The translations under genes and the position numbers were made by a program. Below the pieces are notes generated by a model, which was not told where the DNA came from, did not search any database, and worked only from the letters and a program-made list of their open reading frames with translations. A stretch of DNA of 64,000 nucleotides from Notospermus geniculatus. Its lineage: Eukaryota; Nemertea; Pilidiophora; Heteronemertea; Lineidae. This document shows, piece after piece, positions 1 through 13,356 of the stretch; the first letter of the stretch is position 1, and the number at the start of each line of letters is the position of its first letter. The DNA lies in NCBI GenBank assembly GCA_002633025.1, contig NMRB01000562.1:62001-126000 (forward strand), read 5' to 3'.

Positions 1-82
1 TTTCAACCGAGGTTGTTGTTGAGATTTCGGCGGAAGTGTGCAGATCTTTGTCGTTTACGTCAATTTGAAAACAGTCTATCCA
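1..82. mobile_element. Truncated copy of a palindromic MITE at the window edge
   Basis: GAGGTTGTTGTTGAGATTTC, GAAGTGTGCAGATC and TCGTTTACGTCAATTTGA match the right half of the elements at 14550-14780 and 18484-18721. Confidence 0.7.
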
Positions 83-477
83 GGGCTCCCGCGGATCCTT
101 AAAAAGCATTAAAAGTCAGGAATTTTTGTTTTTCAGAATTAAGGCCTTAAAAAGCCTTAAATATAGCATTTTTTCACTCAGTGGCCTTAAAAAGGCCTTA
201 AATTTGATGTAGCTTCAGTTTTGAATTTTCGTTAAACCATTTCCCCTTCCTAACGACGTTTTTATTCATATCAGTTGAAAACTGCCCTATCGTGAAAGTC
301 AGGATCCCACCCTCAGCGCTAATCTTCAGGTTGTGCTAAACCATTGTACGAAAAAAACCTACATGAAAACTCCTGACAACTTGGCCTTAAATTTTTCCTG
401 GACTGGCCTTAAAAAGCCTTAAAAAGGCCTTAATTTTGCTCACCAAAAAGCTGCAGGAACCATGCTATCACATGAAG

Positions 478-560
478 AGTGGGACCGACTGGGGATCGAA
501 CCCGCAACATCAGAGGTGACAGGAGCTGATGTTTCCACCGCACCAGTATCCAGTTGTCAT
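478..560 (-). mobile_element. tRNA-derived SINE fragment
   Basis: On the minus strand the B box is GCGGGTTCGATCCCC and the head GGATACTGGTGCGGTGG resembles an A box. Confidence 0.55.
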
Positions 561-877
561 CCTCCTGCACCTTCCACTCTGTTGTAAAGTCATGCATCAT
601 ATTCCTCTCAGCTTATAATCAAGGGGATTACCTCGCTAAGCCGGTATTACTGTAATGTCATACTTAACCCCTCGGGGGCGCCGTGATGTTCACAAAAACT
701 CTACAATATGAAATCTCAAGGTCGCCAACGGCAACGATGACATAGTGTATAGGATGATCTTGTTGGGATGTCAATTTAATTTGTAATAGTCTTTGTCAGT
801 GAGGTTATAATCTGTTCTGAAACCATTGAAAGTGAGAATTTGTGGTTCAACAGTCTGTCTTGAAATGTGGGATATTC

Positions 878-962
878 ATCCTCCCACAGCAGGGGTTTTT
901 AGCTCACTCCTCGTGCGAGTGTATGAAGAAGAGCGAGATCAAAGGCCTGCTATGGGAGGATG
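878..962. mobile_element. Short palindromic repeat (CATCCTCCCAYAGCAGG ends)
   Basis: CATCCTCCCACAGCAGG is mirrored by CCTGCTATGGGAGGATG; about 85 bp. A sister copy is at 48868-48955, and a half copy (GACCAAAGCCCTGCGTTGGG) is near 62625-62655. Confidence 0.7.
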
Positions 963-2651
963 GGGATATTGAGATCCCGAGATTTGACTTGATGATTTGC
1001 GACTCCTAGTAGGAGGAAACCAGAGCTTCAAAAAGTCAAGTTTTGAGTTCGACGTCTTTTCATGCACTCTGCCCCTAGCTGTTACATCCGGCAGTGTTTC
1101 CATGTCTTGTCAGTGTTCCCATGTTGTTTGAGAAGTGCTGGCAGATAGATCGAAACGTTTCTCTGTGTGTCCCCTATTGTCAGTTGCAGCTTATTCCATC
1201 AGACAATAGCAGGGGAACACTCACAGATGGGGAACGCTCAAAAATGCTACACTCCCTCCACGTCCCCCCATGCAGTAATGTACACACAGGGCCCTCCCTG
1301 TCTACTACAAGCATCAATGCTATTTTGACTCGTGTAACATCCAAGACCTGCCATGCCTGCCTCTGACGCTCTGTCTATTCCCGTCAAAATCCTCCTACCT
1401 TAAGTTCATTTGACACCATTTTCATCCCTAATTGTCAATCTCTGAATTAAAAGTCTCATTCTCTCGCAACCTTTCAAAACATGACCTTCTCAAGGTGGTA
1501 CAAAAAATGGTACAAAAACTGTGTAATGAGACCAGAATCACTTTATATAGAATTGATGCTAAAATGCAGCTGTAATCAGTGTCTTTTGCTATCTAAATCC
1601 ATCCTGCTGCTGCAGATTACGCGAAAATACTTACAGTAGGCCTACAGTCTAATGTATCACTCTCTAACTTGTAGGAAAGTCTTTTTTCAGCGCCATGCAC
1701 TTGGCCGATCGATTTTATAGTAAATGTACAAGGATGTCCAGGCGATGTGTGTTACAATTAGAGTGAAATGGACAGTCTCGAAGGTGTTACATGCATGGGG
1801 TGATTGTCGCATGAATGCTGAAGAAATGTCAGAGATATCAGGTAGCGATGCTGAGTGGATTAGTAAAGGGATACATTGTATGTTATTCCTTGAGCAGATT
1901 ATCAGATTAACCCTCTCCATACGGAAAAAATTAGCAACTAATCCATCAGAACCTTGAGAGATTGACACCGTGTCATTGCAATGTCTGAGGAGCACTGATA
2001 GCCTCATGGTTATCACGGCTCTAGGAAAATTCATCCCCGGATAATTTGTCCCCAGAAAATTCATCCCCAGAAAATTTCCAGGGACGAAATATCCGGGGAC
2101 GAATTTTCCTGTAACCGGTATCCCGACTGTCTCGCCAGCAGCAGGTCCTGGTGTAACGTTTTTGAATGTTCCCCATCTGTGAGTGTTCCTCTACATTTGA
2201 CACAATAAGCTGCGACTTGACAATAGGGGACATACAGAGAATGTCGATCTATCTGCCAGCGTTTCCAGAACAACAAGGGAAAACACTAGCATACAGAAAC
2301 ACGAGCACATATAATGTCGCCAGGTTCCAATCCAGCTTTGGACATACTGGATTCTTCACATCGATCGCTGTTCAATAATTCCAAAATTGAAATTCTGACA
2401 TCCTTTTACCAGCTTCAAATGAGCAATCACCGGCCCATCCCCAAATATTGTGTTTTTTCGCTCCAATGCTGGATTATCTATTCTCCTATTGATCTCCGTT
2501 TCCGCGGCAACTTCAAAGATGGCGGAGGACGCGGCATCAAAGGAATCCATTAGTTAAGAAGAAAGCTAATGATTGGTTGAGAGTAATGGAATCACTTTTA
2601 TGTTTCAAGTGTCTCGCTTCCTCGTTAACCCTTTCTGACTCGATAAACAGA

Positions 2652-2805
2652 GCGAGATTGGTGCAGTGGAGACATCAGCACTGTCACCTCTGGAGTCCTG
2701 GGTTCAATCCCCAGTCGGACTCTTTCTTCATGTGATAGAGAGCGACTCTCTTTGACAATAAGGTCTTCTCCGGGTCGTCCAGTTTCCTTCTGCTGTACAT
2801 GATGA
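2652..2805 (+). mobile_element. tRNA-derived SINE
   Basis: Head ATTGGTGCAGTGG, B box GGGTTCAATCCCC, then the tail TTCTCCGGGTCGTCCAGTTT CCTTCTG shared with other copies. Confidence 0.65.
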
Positions 2806-3746
2806 TAGCCTAGTGGTTATCACGTCAGCTCAGCAAGTGGCAGGTCCCAGAGTCTAATCCAGCCTGGGCCATATGGGATTTCATTCCCGGCTCTTCACGT
2901 CCGTCGCATGGGACAATAAGCTATGGTGCCTTTGCAAGGGCAAGTAAAGACCCCATCCAAGTGAGGAACATGAGTAGCTTGAGATGGCCTCTTCCGTAAT
3001 TAACAGGGCCAATAATGCTATGGCTTCAGCCCTGATGGAAAAATCAAATACAAAAATACAAGAATTTCCCCAATATTGACTGAAGTGAATAAATTCCTTA
3101 TTTGGGGTTCAGTGACGGTACCTAAAATGGCACATCCGCGTTGAAATAATGCTATTAAAAAGCGTGATATATGAGTATGAATGTCCTCAAAGTTTACAAT
3201 TCGTTAGGAGTTTATCTTTCTATCTTTTTCATGTCATATCTGCCCGTCTGACATTCTAACCACAACAATGGCCTTTTGTTATCTGTTCTCTCTTCATAAT
3301 ACTTCTCTCCATTCGCGGCACTTACAGGAGTCAAACATAGCCAGACCGATGTTAGGCCCACCCAAAATAACACCAAACTAGGCCTTTATCGGTTTCCTTC
3401 TGTGAAAATCTCGACATCAAAGAGAAGCATAGAATTTGAAATCAAGATATTTTATGAGAGTTTGTTCTGTGGTGAGTAATATAGGTCACCTATTTCAGGA
3501 CGTTGACACAGTCATGCGTTGGAGAAGGTTCGTGCCTGACTGGCCGTTTGTGAAAATTAATCTTATTGAGCATAATCACCAAAAACGTGACCACTTGGGA
3601 CAATCTATTACTGAAAATGCCAACCGAAAAATTACCCTGAAGACTTTCTGGTTATGAAACAACGTGCATCTCTGAGAACCCAGTCAGAGTACATGTAAAT
3701 GGTAGGCCCCTTCTGGTCACCCTATTACCGCTGAGTGGATTCATGC

Positions 3747-3905
3747 AGGGCTGTCAGAGTGGCCCAGTGCAAATATCGGCCCTTGTCACCTCGGAGGTTC
3801 CAGGTTCAAGCCTCAGTTGGGCCCAATCTTCATATGATGTAGGGCGACTTTCCTTGACAGCCCAGGTTTTTCCGGGCACTCTGGTTTCCTCCTGCTGTGC
3901 ATTTT
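3747..3905 (+). mobile_element. tRNA-derived SINE
   Basis: Head CAGAGTGGCCCAGTG, B box AGGTTCAAGCCTC, tail CCGGGCACTCTGGTTTCCTC CTG. Confidence 0.65.
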
Positions 3906-4429
3906 ACATCTTCATTAAGTTCATGGTGTTAGGACAATGGCACACGTAGGTGAGTTGCCAAATTATGACGTTGACGCGACGTCAAGCACACCAAAAGAGT
4001 TAATGTCACATCATAGGCCGACAACATGAGTCTCCGCTCAGAGCCGACATTTCCATGTGTTTAATATACGATCTGTCATGAGGGATGGTGTATGTATCTC
4101 ATTCTAACCATACATTTATTCATCAAATACTGAATGAACCTATTATAATATCAGCCTCATTCATAATAACTCCGGCCTGGCCTGGATGTGAGCAACACAG
4201 TGAATAGTGATGGATCATTATCCTTATGATGTGAAACCCCTCTTGTACGGACATTACCTTTATACGGCCAACGGTACCGTAGTTAATGTGAAACCCCACT
4301 TGTACAGACATACAGACATTATACAGACCGGTGTCCAGGTATAGTTACTGAAACCCCTGTTGTGTGAACATTCTTTTATTCGGACACATGTCCTGTTGTA
4401 CATGTCATGTTATATGATGATACCCAAGA

Positions 4430-4935
4430 ACCTCTCCCAATGGACACCTCTGTATCCAGAACAGTGGCACCTCTCTATTAACAACACCGCTGGGACTTAC
4501 AGTGCTGTCCTTAATTGAGAGGTGTCCTGAAAACAGAGGTAAAATGAACAGAACCAACCAAGTTTGAACTGCGGGGTCCTTAAACCTACACGATGGGAGC
4601 TCAGTTTTGGTGTCCTTAGTAGAGAGGTGTCCTACTTCAATTATTGTCCAACATCAAAAATTAACATTGATTTTAAATCCGCAGTTTATATCTCGACAGC
4701 ACTTAAATACTGGTTTCCATTTCATGTTTTAATTGAAATATTCATGATGATAAGTTCATCTGAGTCCAATTGTAATGAACTTCTAGGATCAGAGATATAC
4801 ACTGGAACCTCCCTTAATGGACACCCCTGCTAGGAGGACACCTCTCTATTCGGGACACAAAAATTCAGCCCCAGTGTGACCGTGTCTGCTGATTTTGACC
4901 TCTGTAATCAGGACACCCCTCAAATTATGGACAGC
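4430..4935. repeat. Decayed repeats related to the 57434-57630 element
   Basis: Contains TGGCACCTCTCTATTAA, GTAGAGAGGTGTCCTAC, ACTGGAACCTCCCTTAATGG and ACACCTCTCTATTCGGGAC in mixed orientation. No gene seen. Confidence 0.5.
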
Positions 4936-5074
4936 CTCCACTACAACATTCTCTGCATGGTTTTTGCAGACCTTCTAAGGAAGGTCAGTGCCTGTCAGTG
5001 GTTTGTATCTTCTTTTGAAGTCAAAAATGAATGGAACAGACTGTCAAAATGGGAAACCGCTGCAGTGAAAATGG

Positions 5075-5350
5075 GAAACCACTGTTGTGGAAATGAGAAA
5101 CTTGTAGTGGAAATGAGAAACTTGTAGTGGAAATGAGAAACTTGTAGTGGAAATGAGAAACTTGTAGTGGAAATGAGAAACTTGTGGTGGAAATGAGAAA
5201 CGTGTAGTGGAAATGAGAAACTTGTGGTGGAAATGAGAAACTTGTGGTGGAAATGAGAAACTTGTAGTGGGAATGAGAAACTTGTAGTGGGAATGAGAAA
5301 CTTGTAGTGGAAATGAGAAACTTGTAGTGGGAATGAGAAACTTGTAGCAG
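5075..5350 (+). repeat. 20-bp minisatellite, about 14 copies
   Basis: The unit is GAAACTTGTAGTGGAAATGA, with G/A and T/C variants. It keeps long frames open on the minus strand (4995-5510), which are artefacts of the repeat. Confidence 0.95.
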
Positions 5351-6514
5351 AAAATGGAAAATTGCTGTAGTGGAAATGGAAAACCCATGTAGTGGAAATG
5401 AGAAACTTGTGGTGGAAAATGGGACTCTGCTGTAGTGGAAATGGAAAAATTGGACACAGTTGTAGTGAAAATGGGCCTCCCCTTTCGGTTATCTTCTGAA
5501 CTACTTTCATGATGACCCCATGTTGAGTTGAATCAATCTCAAAGATGTTGCATCGCTCATTCCAAAATCTGACTGCAAATCACCAGTTGCCGCAAAAAAA
5601 GTGAACCACCGCATTAGACAAGCAGACGATACGACCATATAAGGAAATGTAGCTCCAGGATCGAGCTGCGATTGTATCTGCTGTCGCTAACACGCCGAAG
5701 CGTTACGACGGGCAGGACGATGAGTCATCTTCTGATCAGCCGATAATCAGGAGGAAGCAGCTGGACGATAAATTCATTGCCGCTTGTTGCCGAGTTTATT
5801 TGCCGCCGGTTGAGATGCGTCAATGTCAGGGTCGTTTATTTGGAGGATAGTGCAGATATGGGATGCTATTTGTTGCTGATGTTGATAAATGCGCCATTTT
5901 GGGGATATGATTTCGATTATACCTTGTGCAAGTTTATTTGTAAACATTAAGAAACCGTGGCCTCTGATTGGTTGAATTCTGATCACATGACTCCCTCACC
6001 TTGTACAGACTTTCAAATTGATGATTTCTGTGCGAACTAGTTCACTTATTTCCTGTAGAGGCAACACTGGCACCTGATTGGTCAAACATCTGTCACATGA
6101 CAGGGCTTCATGAAGAAATTGCAGCAGAGTGACAACTATTCGGCAAATTAATATACAGCAGGGGGAAACCAGAGTGCCGGGAATAAATTTCGAGACTTCT
6201 CCTGAGTGCCAGCCCTAGGGTTCAAGGACACCGACAACAGGTATTAAGCAAACAATACCCAATGTACTTTACAACCGACATGTTTCCACGGGTCAAATTG
6301 TCACATTCTTTCCAATCAGATTATATTTACCAAGCAAACTCATGATTACTAGAGTACTTTCCCGAGTAAATATGACATTAAAGTCGACAAAATAGCAAAT
6401 GGAGGCAAATATTTGCCGACCATAACCATAACACCCAATAAAAGTGTTAAGATCTAAAATTCTATGTCCTCAGATAAGACAATCAACAGTTGATGAAAAA
6501 TCTTTGCACCTTTC

Positions 6515-6745
6515 ACCCTTTTACTGCCAAGGCCAGTTATGTCCAAAAATGCTTTAAAAAGTTTGTAAGCACCTGAAACCTGTCACATAGGTATTCATTG
6601 GAAAGCTCTCAGTGAGCACTTTCAAATGAACACCCATGTGACAGGGTTTCTGTAAGATACCAAGATTTGGTCGGTTTAGGATGATGGGTGCCGTGTTGAT
6701 GAGCATTATCTGTTTAATTGAAATTAATCTGGCAGTGAACGGGTT
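6515..6745. mobile_element. MITE with ACCCTTTTACTGCCA ends and an inner hairpin
   Basis: The ends are ACCCTTTTACTGCCA and TGGCAGTGAACGGGTT. The inner hairpin CTGTCACATAGGTATTCATT / CACCCATGTGACAG is shared with 16135-16270. Confidence 0.65.
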
Positions 6746-7582
6746 AAATTCCACCGGTATAGGTCAATTTCCTTGTTTTCTTCCTTGGTTATTGATCTTG
6801 CCTCGGGTCCTTGATGAGAAATCACATGTTCGACTCCCACAAGTTTTTTTTTGAATATTTATAGAATCAAGTTGTTGTTATTTACAGAAATTGATTTTAT
6901 CCTAGGGATATGAACGCTAACATCTGAATTGAAAATTGACTATTCTGTATTCAAAACGATATAATGTTTAAATATTTGATAAAACATCTTTGAACGTGCG
7001 TCGGAATTTAAATCATAAATCACCCAAAATGATGTATTAGTAAAAAGAGATTCTGTGTCGACTTCTTTTCTAAATGAATCATGGTTTGTCCTTGGTTGAA
7101 CCCAGGCTCTCGTTACCATGGTCACAGTCCGATAATACACTCAAATTACACCGCGTGATGAAAAATGATGATCCCAGAATGCAATGTAATGATTTTACGT
7201 AATTATGAAAAAAACTGACAGGTAAATTTTATTTCTGTCTCTGGATCCTTGACTCATCTGCGTCGTCATTACAACATGAAATGATCACGACAGAAATGTT
7301 TGATGTCCTAGCGAAGACATGATGATTATGGATGCGTTCTGATTTAACTGTTGAATTACAAGCCGTTTGCCAATTGTAGCGTAAAATAAAGCTATAAATT
7401 TGTTTAAATTACATGTTATTGAAGTCTTAATTAGGCCAAATGACTGGATCAGGCAATCACAATGTTGTTTACGAACAATTTGGAGTTTGGATTTTGCCTA
7501 GAGGTGCTGCTCTACGTTAGAGTTTTCTCGTGCAATTTGGCTCTCTATGGGTGACTCGACCGTAGAAAGCTGTGGGCAGTGT

Positions 7583-7735
7583 CGGGGTGGCGCAATGGAA
7601 ACATCGGCGCCTGCCACCACTGAGGTCGCAGGTTCGATCCCCGGTCGTGCAAGTGGCTTTATGTGGTAGAGAGGGCGATCTCTCCTCGACATCGTAGGTT
7701 TTCTCCGGGGTCTCCGGTTTCCTCCTACATATCAT
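7583..7735 (+). mobile_element. tRNA-derived SINE, best preserved copy
   Basis: A box TGGCGCAATGG, B box GGTTCGATCCC about 45 nt later, then GGCGATCTCTCCTCGACATC and the tail TTTTCTCCGGGGTCTCCGGT TTCCTCCT. The tail recurs in several copies, defining the family. Confidence 0.75.
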
Positions 7736-7995
7736 TAATATCGTCCAATATTGTTTGATGAGTAGCTATAATGCCCTAAGTGGGCGCTTGCACTCCTGAG
7801 ATATTTTTTTTTCATGGGCAGTCACTTGTGTAGTGACTCGACATAAGCCATAGGAAACCAACAATGGTGAATTGCCCAGTGAGAGCCGACATGCATGAGA
7901 AAAATATATTAGAGTTGGCTCTCTATGGGTAACTCAACCATAGAAAACTATGGGCAGTCGCTTTTGCCGTTGGTCTCAGCGTACTGGTATATTAA

Positions 7996-8276
7996 AGCCC
8001 CACTGTATTGAATCTAAAAAACGCAAATCATCGCCGCGATTCTTGACGTCAGTGCACCGACGTCACGACGTCAGGGTAGTGCAAAATGTACTGCGCTCCA
8101 TCTGAATACATTAGAGCTCTCCCTGTCGTTTTTTCTAATGTGTGCTGAAAACTAGGCCTTGATTCTCTGAAGTACGTATCAGACAAGCATTTTGGGGACC
8201 TTCACAAGGCTATGAGACCTCTTTGTGTTCTCTCCTAACATTTTGAAAATATCGCAAAATTCAATACTGTGGGGCT
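7996..8276. mobile_element. TTAA-flanked MITE (piggyBac-like), 281 bp
   Basis: Termini AGCCCCACTGTATTGAAT and its inverse (ATTCAATACTGTGGGGCT) are flanked on both sides by TTAA (7992-7995 and 8277-8280), the piggyBac target. There is no coding content. Confidence 0.8.
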
Positions 8277-9334
8277 TTAAGCTGCAAAGAAGGCAAGTAT
8301 GGTGAATTGCCCATTAAGCCAATTCACACAAGAAAATTTCACATGGATAGGTACAATGTACCTTAAGAATGGTTTAGGCCACTTGAGGGTCAAGCCATCA
8401 TTTGTTACGGGTGAGAGTGACCCAAACTGTCGTAGAGGGGGTTAGGTCCATCCTGACATTGCAAGCGGGCCCTAGCACTAACCTCCTGGTATCACTGCCC
8501 ACAAATTGTGCACAGGGATCCCCTTATAATCTCATGATGGCAAGGTGTTACGAAATGACCTTTCCGTACGATCATTTGTGGAGTAAGGGTTAACCGTCCT
8601 GTTTACACGCTATAATTAGTACTATTTGATGCAGGCTACACATTTGTGGCAAAATATGTCGCACCGCTTTGTCCGTCTGCTGCTCAATCGATTGAGACGT
8701 CTGAATGAAACGAATACGATAAATCACAAAGAAACGAAGTAACTTGTAAGAAATGTACTCAATAATCCCGTGAAATAATACACCTTGTGTATCATCAACG
8801 CCAGGCCATTGTTCAGACTCGACGAGATGTTACATGGACATGTCACCCGTCGATTGCTATTCTTCTCTCGTCTGATTGGATGAATTAATTCGCGCGCCGG
8901 AAGCCATGGCGATTCAATCCCGAGACAATCCCGACGGGATGTCTAGAGAATGATGATGATTTGACTGGTTTATTGTACGAGTTGCACGCAAATCGGCAAA
9001 AAGTGACGTGTGTTGGCGTGTGTTTGTATTTTTAAACTTTTACTGCGTGTGTCTTGGTCTTGGAACAGTGGTGCCTCCTATATGTAGTGTCTGCTAACAA
9101 TATCATCCGTGACTACGTGGCCACTGAGCAGATTTTGAAAAGCTGAGTAGTCCCATATCTGTCTACAAGCCCCCAAAGTTACATAATCCACTCTGCAGTT
9201 CGGACACTCTTGTCCGTCCATCCATCCATCCGTCCGATGCAGAATGGATGCATGCAGTTAATCAAGCCCATGACTTGTGAGGTGAGAAGCATCAGATGCT
9301 CCCACTACCCCAGTTGGACACCTATGTTGTGTGA

Positions 9335-9420
9335 AGGAAGGATCGAGCTGGGAATTGAACCATAACCTCAGAAGTGACAGATGCCAATACGTCACTACAC
9401 CATTCTGACATCCCTACTTC
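9335..9420 (-). mobile_element. tRNA-derived SINE fragment
   Basis: The minus strand shows GGTTCAATTCCCAGC (B box) and CAGAATGGTGTAGTG (A-box-like head). Confidence 0.55.
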
Positions 9421-10000
9421 ATCACGCTGTGCAACTCTTCCACAGGTTGTCCCAAAATATCTGTCCCCGATAGGCCCTAAAATCCATCAGGGACCAGGTT
9501 TAAAAACTCACTTGAACATTACACAACCTGGTCCCAGAAAATATGTCAGGACATCTTTTTGGGACGTTGTGTAGTTAGAGAGGGTTAAAAATAATCATTG
9601 ACTTCTACTAATATTGTCATAGAACAAGAGAGAGAAACAACAATTTGTCACCTTATCCTGTTGAGAGGTTTATGGAATTTATATTTTGAAGATCTCTTGA
9701 CGATCATCTCTGAGTACTTACAACCCATTCATGTTATACGTTAATTTTCCAAGTGTTGCCCTTGAGGCGTCATCAGCATCGATTTTCAAGGTCATATTTC
9801 GTCTTAATTTTGATGGGTAAGATAACGTGGCGGCGTTGCACGTACTATCTGAGATGAAGATGAAACACTCGGTGCTGTAATATGTTTCTTTATGTTTGAC
9901 ATTCAAAGCTGTCAGTTGATTTCAGATGTTATGAATATTCATGGCTGTTTAGCGATGTTTCAGCTCACAAGGTCGCCTGTCGGCGTAGACTCTTTTACTT

Positions 10001-10054
10001 GCTCAAAATCTTCGCTATGTGGCTGGGGCTCAAAATCTTCGCTATGTGGCTGGG
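10001..10054 (+). repeat. 27-bp direct duplication
   Basis: GCTCAAAATCTTCGCTATGT plus GGCTGGG occurs twice in tandem and is followed by a poly-G run. Confidence 0.85.
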
Positions 10055-10250
10055 TTTCTGGGGGGGGGGGGCAAGAACTTTGCGTTCAAAATCTTGAAAA
10101 CTATTGCTTCCAAATGCCAAAGTTATTGCCTCTATTCATTGTTTCCACGACGTAACTCCGACAGTGTCCGCCATTGCTGACGTCACTGTAATGACGCAAA
10201 GGTGGTGGGCAAAATTCATTGCTTTGCTGAAGAAAGCTGGTGGGCAAAAC

Positions 10251-10251
10251 N
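10251..10251. other. Assembly join (single N)
   Basis: An N interrupts CTGGTGGGCAAAAC and CGGCTCAAACC. Nearby sequence repeats GGTGGGCAAAA, so a collapsed repeat may lie here. Confidence 0.85.
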
Positions 10252-11191
10252 CGGCTCAAACCCGGCGTCATATCGTACGCGACATTAACGGCGGATGTTA
10301 AAAAATCTCATCACCTGATCATCAGGAGTGGTTGAAGATTGATGATCGTTTGGATTGTGCAGGGGGCGCATCGTTCTGTCGTAATAAATCACGATGGGTA
10401 AGGAGTGCTGGGAGATGAAAGCTACATGTTTCGTGACTTTTAATTTCAGTTTGAGCCTGCGAGGGACATCACTTGATGGGTTTATGGCGACGTTTTCATG
10501 ATTGTATATTTCAAAATGTCAAAAAAACTCTTAGCAGTTGAATCTGAATCAGTATTGTGCTAACTTTCACTGAATCTCATTCAATACGGCAGATTTGCAA
10601 GACGGTTTTCCCCCCAGTTCAGATGAAAAGGCAGTTTTCACAGTCTAGTGATGGATGTTAGAAAAAACTGAATGTTTTTCAGTTGAATCACAATGAACTC
10701 TCCATGCCTCTGTTGACGCGACGGCGTGCACTGATGCGGACCGTCCCGCACAAGGCACGTTCATAATAAAGACTAAAAGCCATTCGTGACGTGATATTAA
10801 TTAGACACGTGGCTGGCGAGACTAGCAATGCAACACCGCCGACAGTAAATAAGATGGATGATTAATTTATGCGGCATCCATCAGGGGGCGTGAGTCATGG
10901 CCCGTGGCGATGATGATGGTGACAATCTTCGCTGCAGCTGTTGATCATCTCGTAAGATTCGTTGAGATACCATAATTTCTTATCAGGGTTTTCGGACTTG
11001 ACTTCCGACCATTTTATGATTGAATATCATCGGAGGACGTGATAATATTATGAAATTGATGGTTGCTAAGGGGATGCTGCAGTTCGTGTAGCATCTTGCC
11101 CTGTGTATCATCCCCAGCAGAGTCGATGTTTCCATCTTCTGTGCATTCCGTGATCAAAAAGGTGGAACGAAGCAGCTTGATGACAAATTTA

Positions 11192-11553
11192 CTCTCAGTT
11201 GACCTTGACCCTCAGTTGACCTTGATCGTCAGTTGACCTTGACCCTCAGTTGACGTTGACTTTCACTTGACCTTGCCCCTCAGTTGACCTTGACACTCAT
11301 ACTCAGTCAGCCTTGACTCAGTCAACCTTGACTCAGTTGCCCTTAACTGTCAGTTGCCCTTGACACTCAGTTGACCTCAACTCTCAGTTGACCTTGGCTA
11401 TCACTTGACCTTTGACTATCAGTTACCCCTGTTACCACCCTTGACAATCAGTTAAGCTTGACTCATGTTGAGCTTAACCTTCAGTTGACCATGACACTCA
11501 GTTGGCCTCAACTATTAGTTGACCTTGACTTTCAGTTGACCTTGACCTGAATG
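11192..11553 (+). repeat. Minisatellite of CAGTTGACCTTGACYCT (about 17 bp, diverged)
   Basis: Some 18 degenerate copies of CAGTTGACCTTGAC. TGACCTTGA is the complement of TCAAGGTCA, the extended nuclear-receptor half-site. Confidence 0.85.
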
Positions 11554-12064
11554 CTCTGAGTTCAACTCCTCAACCTGAATGCCATTTATCAATGGGCTAC
11601 TCTTGCTAACAGCATCAATCATACCTGACGATGAACATGCTACAGAATTCAAACGTTGGAGCATGCTAGCCTCGATCGGATTACCAATCATTTACACTGA
11701 CTACAGGTGTTAACGCACAACTATGCCATCACCGAACCCGGTGAATATAACTCGGTGCGGTTTTTACCGGCGGAATGTTTCAGCGTTTATTTGAGCAGAG
11801 AATTTGTCCATCTGTGCTGCATTTATCGACGGTTTAGCAATCAAGTTGAACAAGATAGCGACTCCCACGTTCCGCAACGCGGCCATGTTGGAATGGCAAA
11901 AAGTCGGTAACAGGTGCAATGGTTGATAGCACGAGGGTCGGTTGGGTCGGCGTCGGTACTTGGCTGAATTGTTCAGCAGCCGGCGGAATTGTTTCCGTTA
12001 GTGACTTCTGCAGTTGTTTAAAGGGGTGAATGCCCAGGTGAACTGCATCATTCACCCGTTCTCT

Positions 12065-12262
12065 CAGAACGCCAACATTGCCAAGGCTCTGAACATTGGC
12101 AAGGCTCTGGACGTTGGCAAGGCTCTGAACGTTGCCAAGGCTCTGAACGTTGCCAAGGCTCTGGACGTTGCCGAGGCTCTGAATGTTGCCAAGGCTCTGA
12201 ACGTTGCCAAGACTCTGAATGTTGCCAAGGCTCTGAACGTTGCCAAGACTCTGAGTCATGAG
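12065..12262 (+). repeat. 18-bp minisatellite, about 11 copies
   Basis: The unit is GCTCTGAACGTTGCCAAG, with scattered variants. As 18 is a multiple of three, frames stay open on both strands (hexapeptides such as LGNVQS or ALNVAK). Confidence 0.95.
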
Positions 12263-12639
12263 TCTAAAAACCGGTCTTAAAATGGCTACTTTCAATCTCT
12301 GCCTACTCTGGTATCCATCCACCGCTGACCATGATTTAGAAGCAGTGGTTTGGCCGACTGCCCAAGATGTAGTCATATCATAAACTGCGGTGAACCAATC
12401 CATGAATCATTCAGACTGACTGCCTTTTTGGCCTAACACCAGTTAATCAGAGTCAGAGATGAAGAATGTGCACCTCCAGCGACTCGTGAATCACGGGGGT
12501 TGGCAGGGTTTCGAAGATTATGGCATAACCTTGGAACTAGGGGAGGTTTAGGAGCTGCAGCTCGGTAAATATTGTCGGGTATGCCCTGAGGGTTTTGATG
12601 ATTTGCTGATCTTTAACGAGACTGTAGGAATGATTACAC

Positions 12640-12800
12640 TAAAGGTGCTGCCTCCGTATTAGAGTTTCCTCGTGCGAGTTGGCTCTCTTGGGCAACTCAC
12701 CATTGTTTCCTTAAAACATGATGAAAACAGCTGCCCATATTTCCAATGGCTGAGTCGGCTGCAGAGAGCCAACTTCCGCCATGAAATTCTCACGTGAAGG
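12640..12800. repeat. GAGTTTTCTCGTGCGAGTTGGCTCTC palindromic repeat family member
   Basis: AGAGTTTCCTCGTGCGAGTT GGCTCTC ... AGAGCCAACTTCCGCCATGA. Relatives lie at about 7511-7575, 7880-7960, 8280-8340 and 61995-62255, with AATGGTGAATTGCCCATT-type centres. Confidence 0.55.
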
Positions 12801-13356
12801 AGCGATTAAGGATAATCTGCAGACAAATTCTACCACACAGATAAGGATGGACTATATTTGCTTCCGAAAGGTGTACCACTCTGCTCTCAAAATGGCCAAT
12901 CATTGATTTCTATCAGTAATTGCATCTTTGAGTGAAGGTCAAGGTCGTTCAGAAGGCAGACGTCCTTCCATTAGCTTTGATGTTTGTTGACACCGACGAG
13001 GAGAGTCAGGGTGGATAGCTGCTCGATGACAAAACAAAATACTCCCTTCTGAAGCAGACGTGTTACAAACGGTGGTCGTAAACAAAATGATTACCCTAGC
13101 GACCCCCTCCCTAGGGTCTCAATAAACATTTGGACCCTCTCTGGGGGTTTGATAGCGTAACATCTCCTGTTTAATCAGTTCATCAGGGAGGCGTAATCGT
13201 CCTTCTTCGATGTTTTTCCTGCCGCTTAATTGTCTAATTAACAGCCATTGCAATTAATTACCAGTTGTTACAATTAATTATCTGTTGTTGTGATCAGTGT
13301 TGATGAAGGTTGAACCAAGGAAGAACTTTTTTTTGAAAACAACGTGAGAAGTTTAC

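Noticed and set aside
5050-5350. CRISPR-like direct repeats
   Set aside because: The 20-bp units are contiguous with no unique spacers, and the DNA is eukaryotic.
4995-5510. 171- and 137-codon minus-strand frames rich in Ser, Phe and His
   Set aside because: Both read through the 20-bp minisatellite in two frames at once, typical of a repeat and not of a protein.
11834-12403. 189-codon minus-strand frame with LGNVQS hexapeptide repeats
   Set aside because: It is created by an 18-bp minisatellite that keeps frames open on both strands. Flanks show no coding character.
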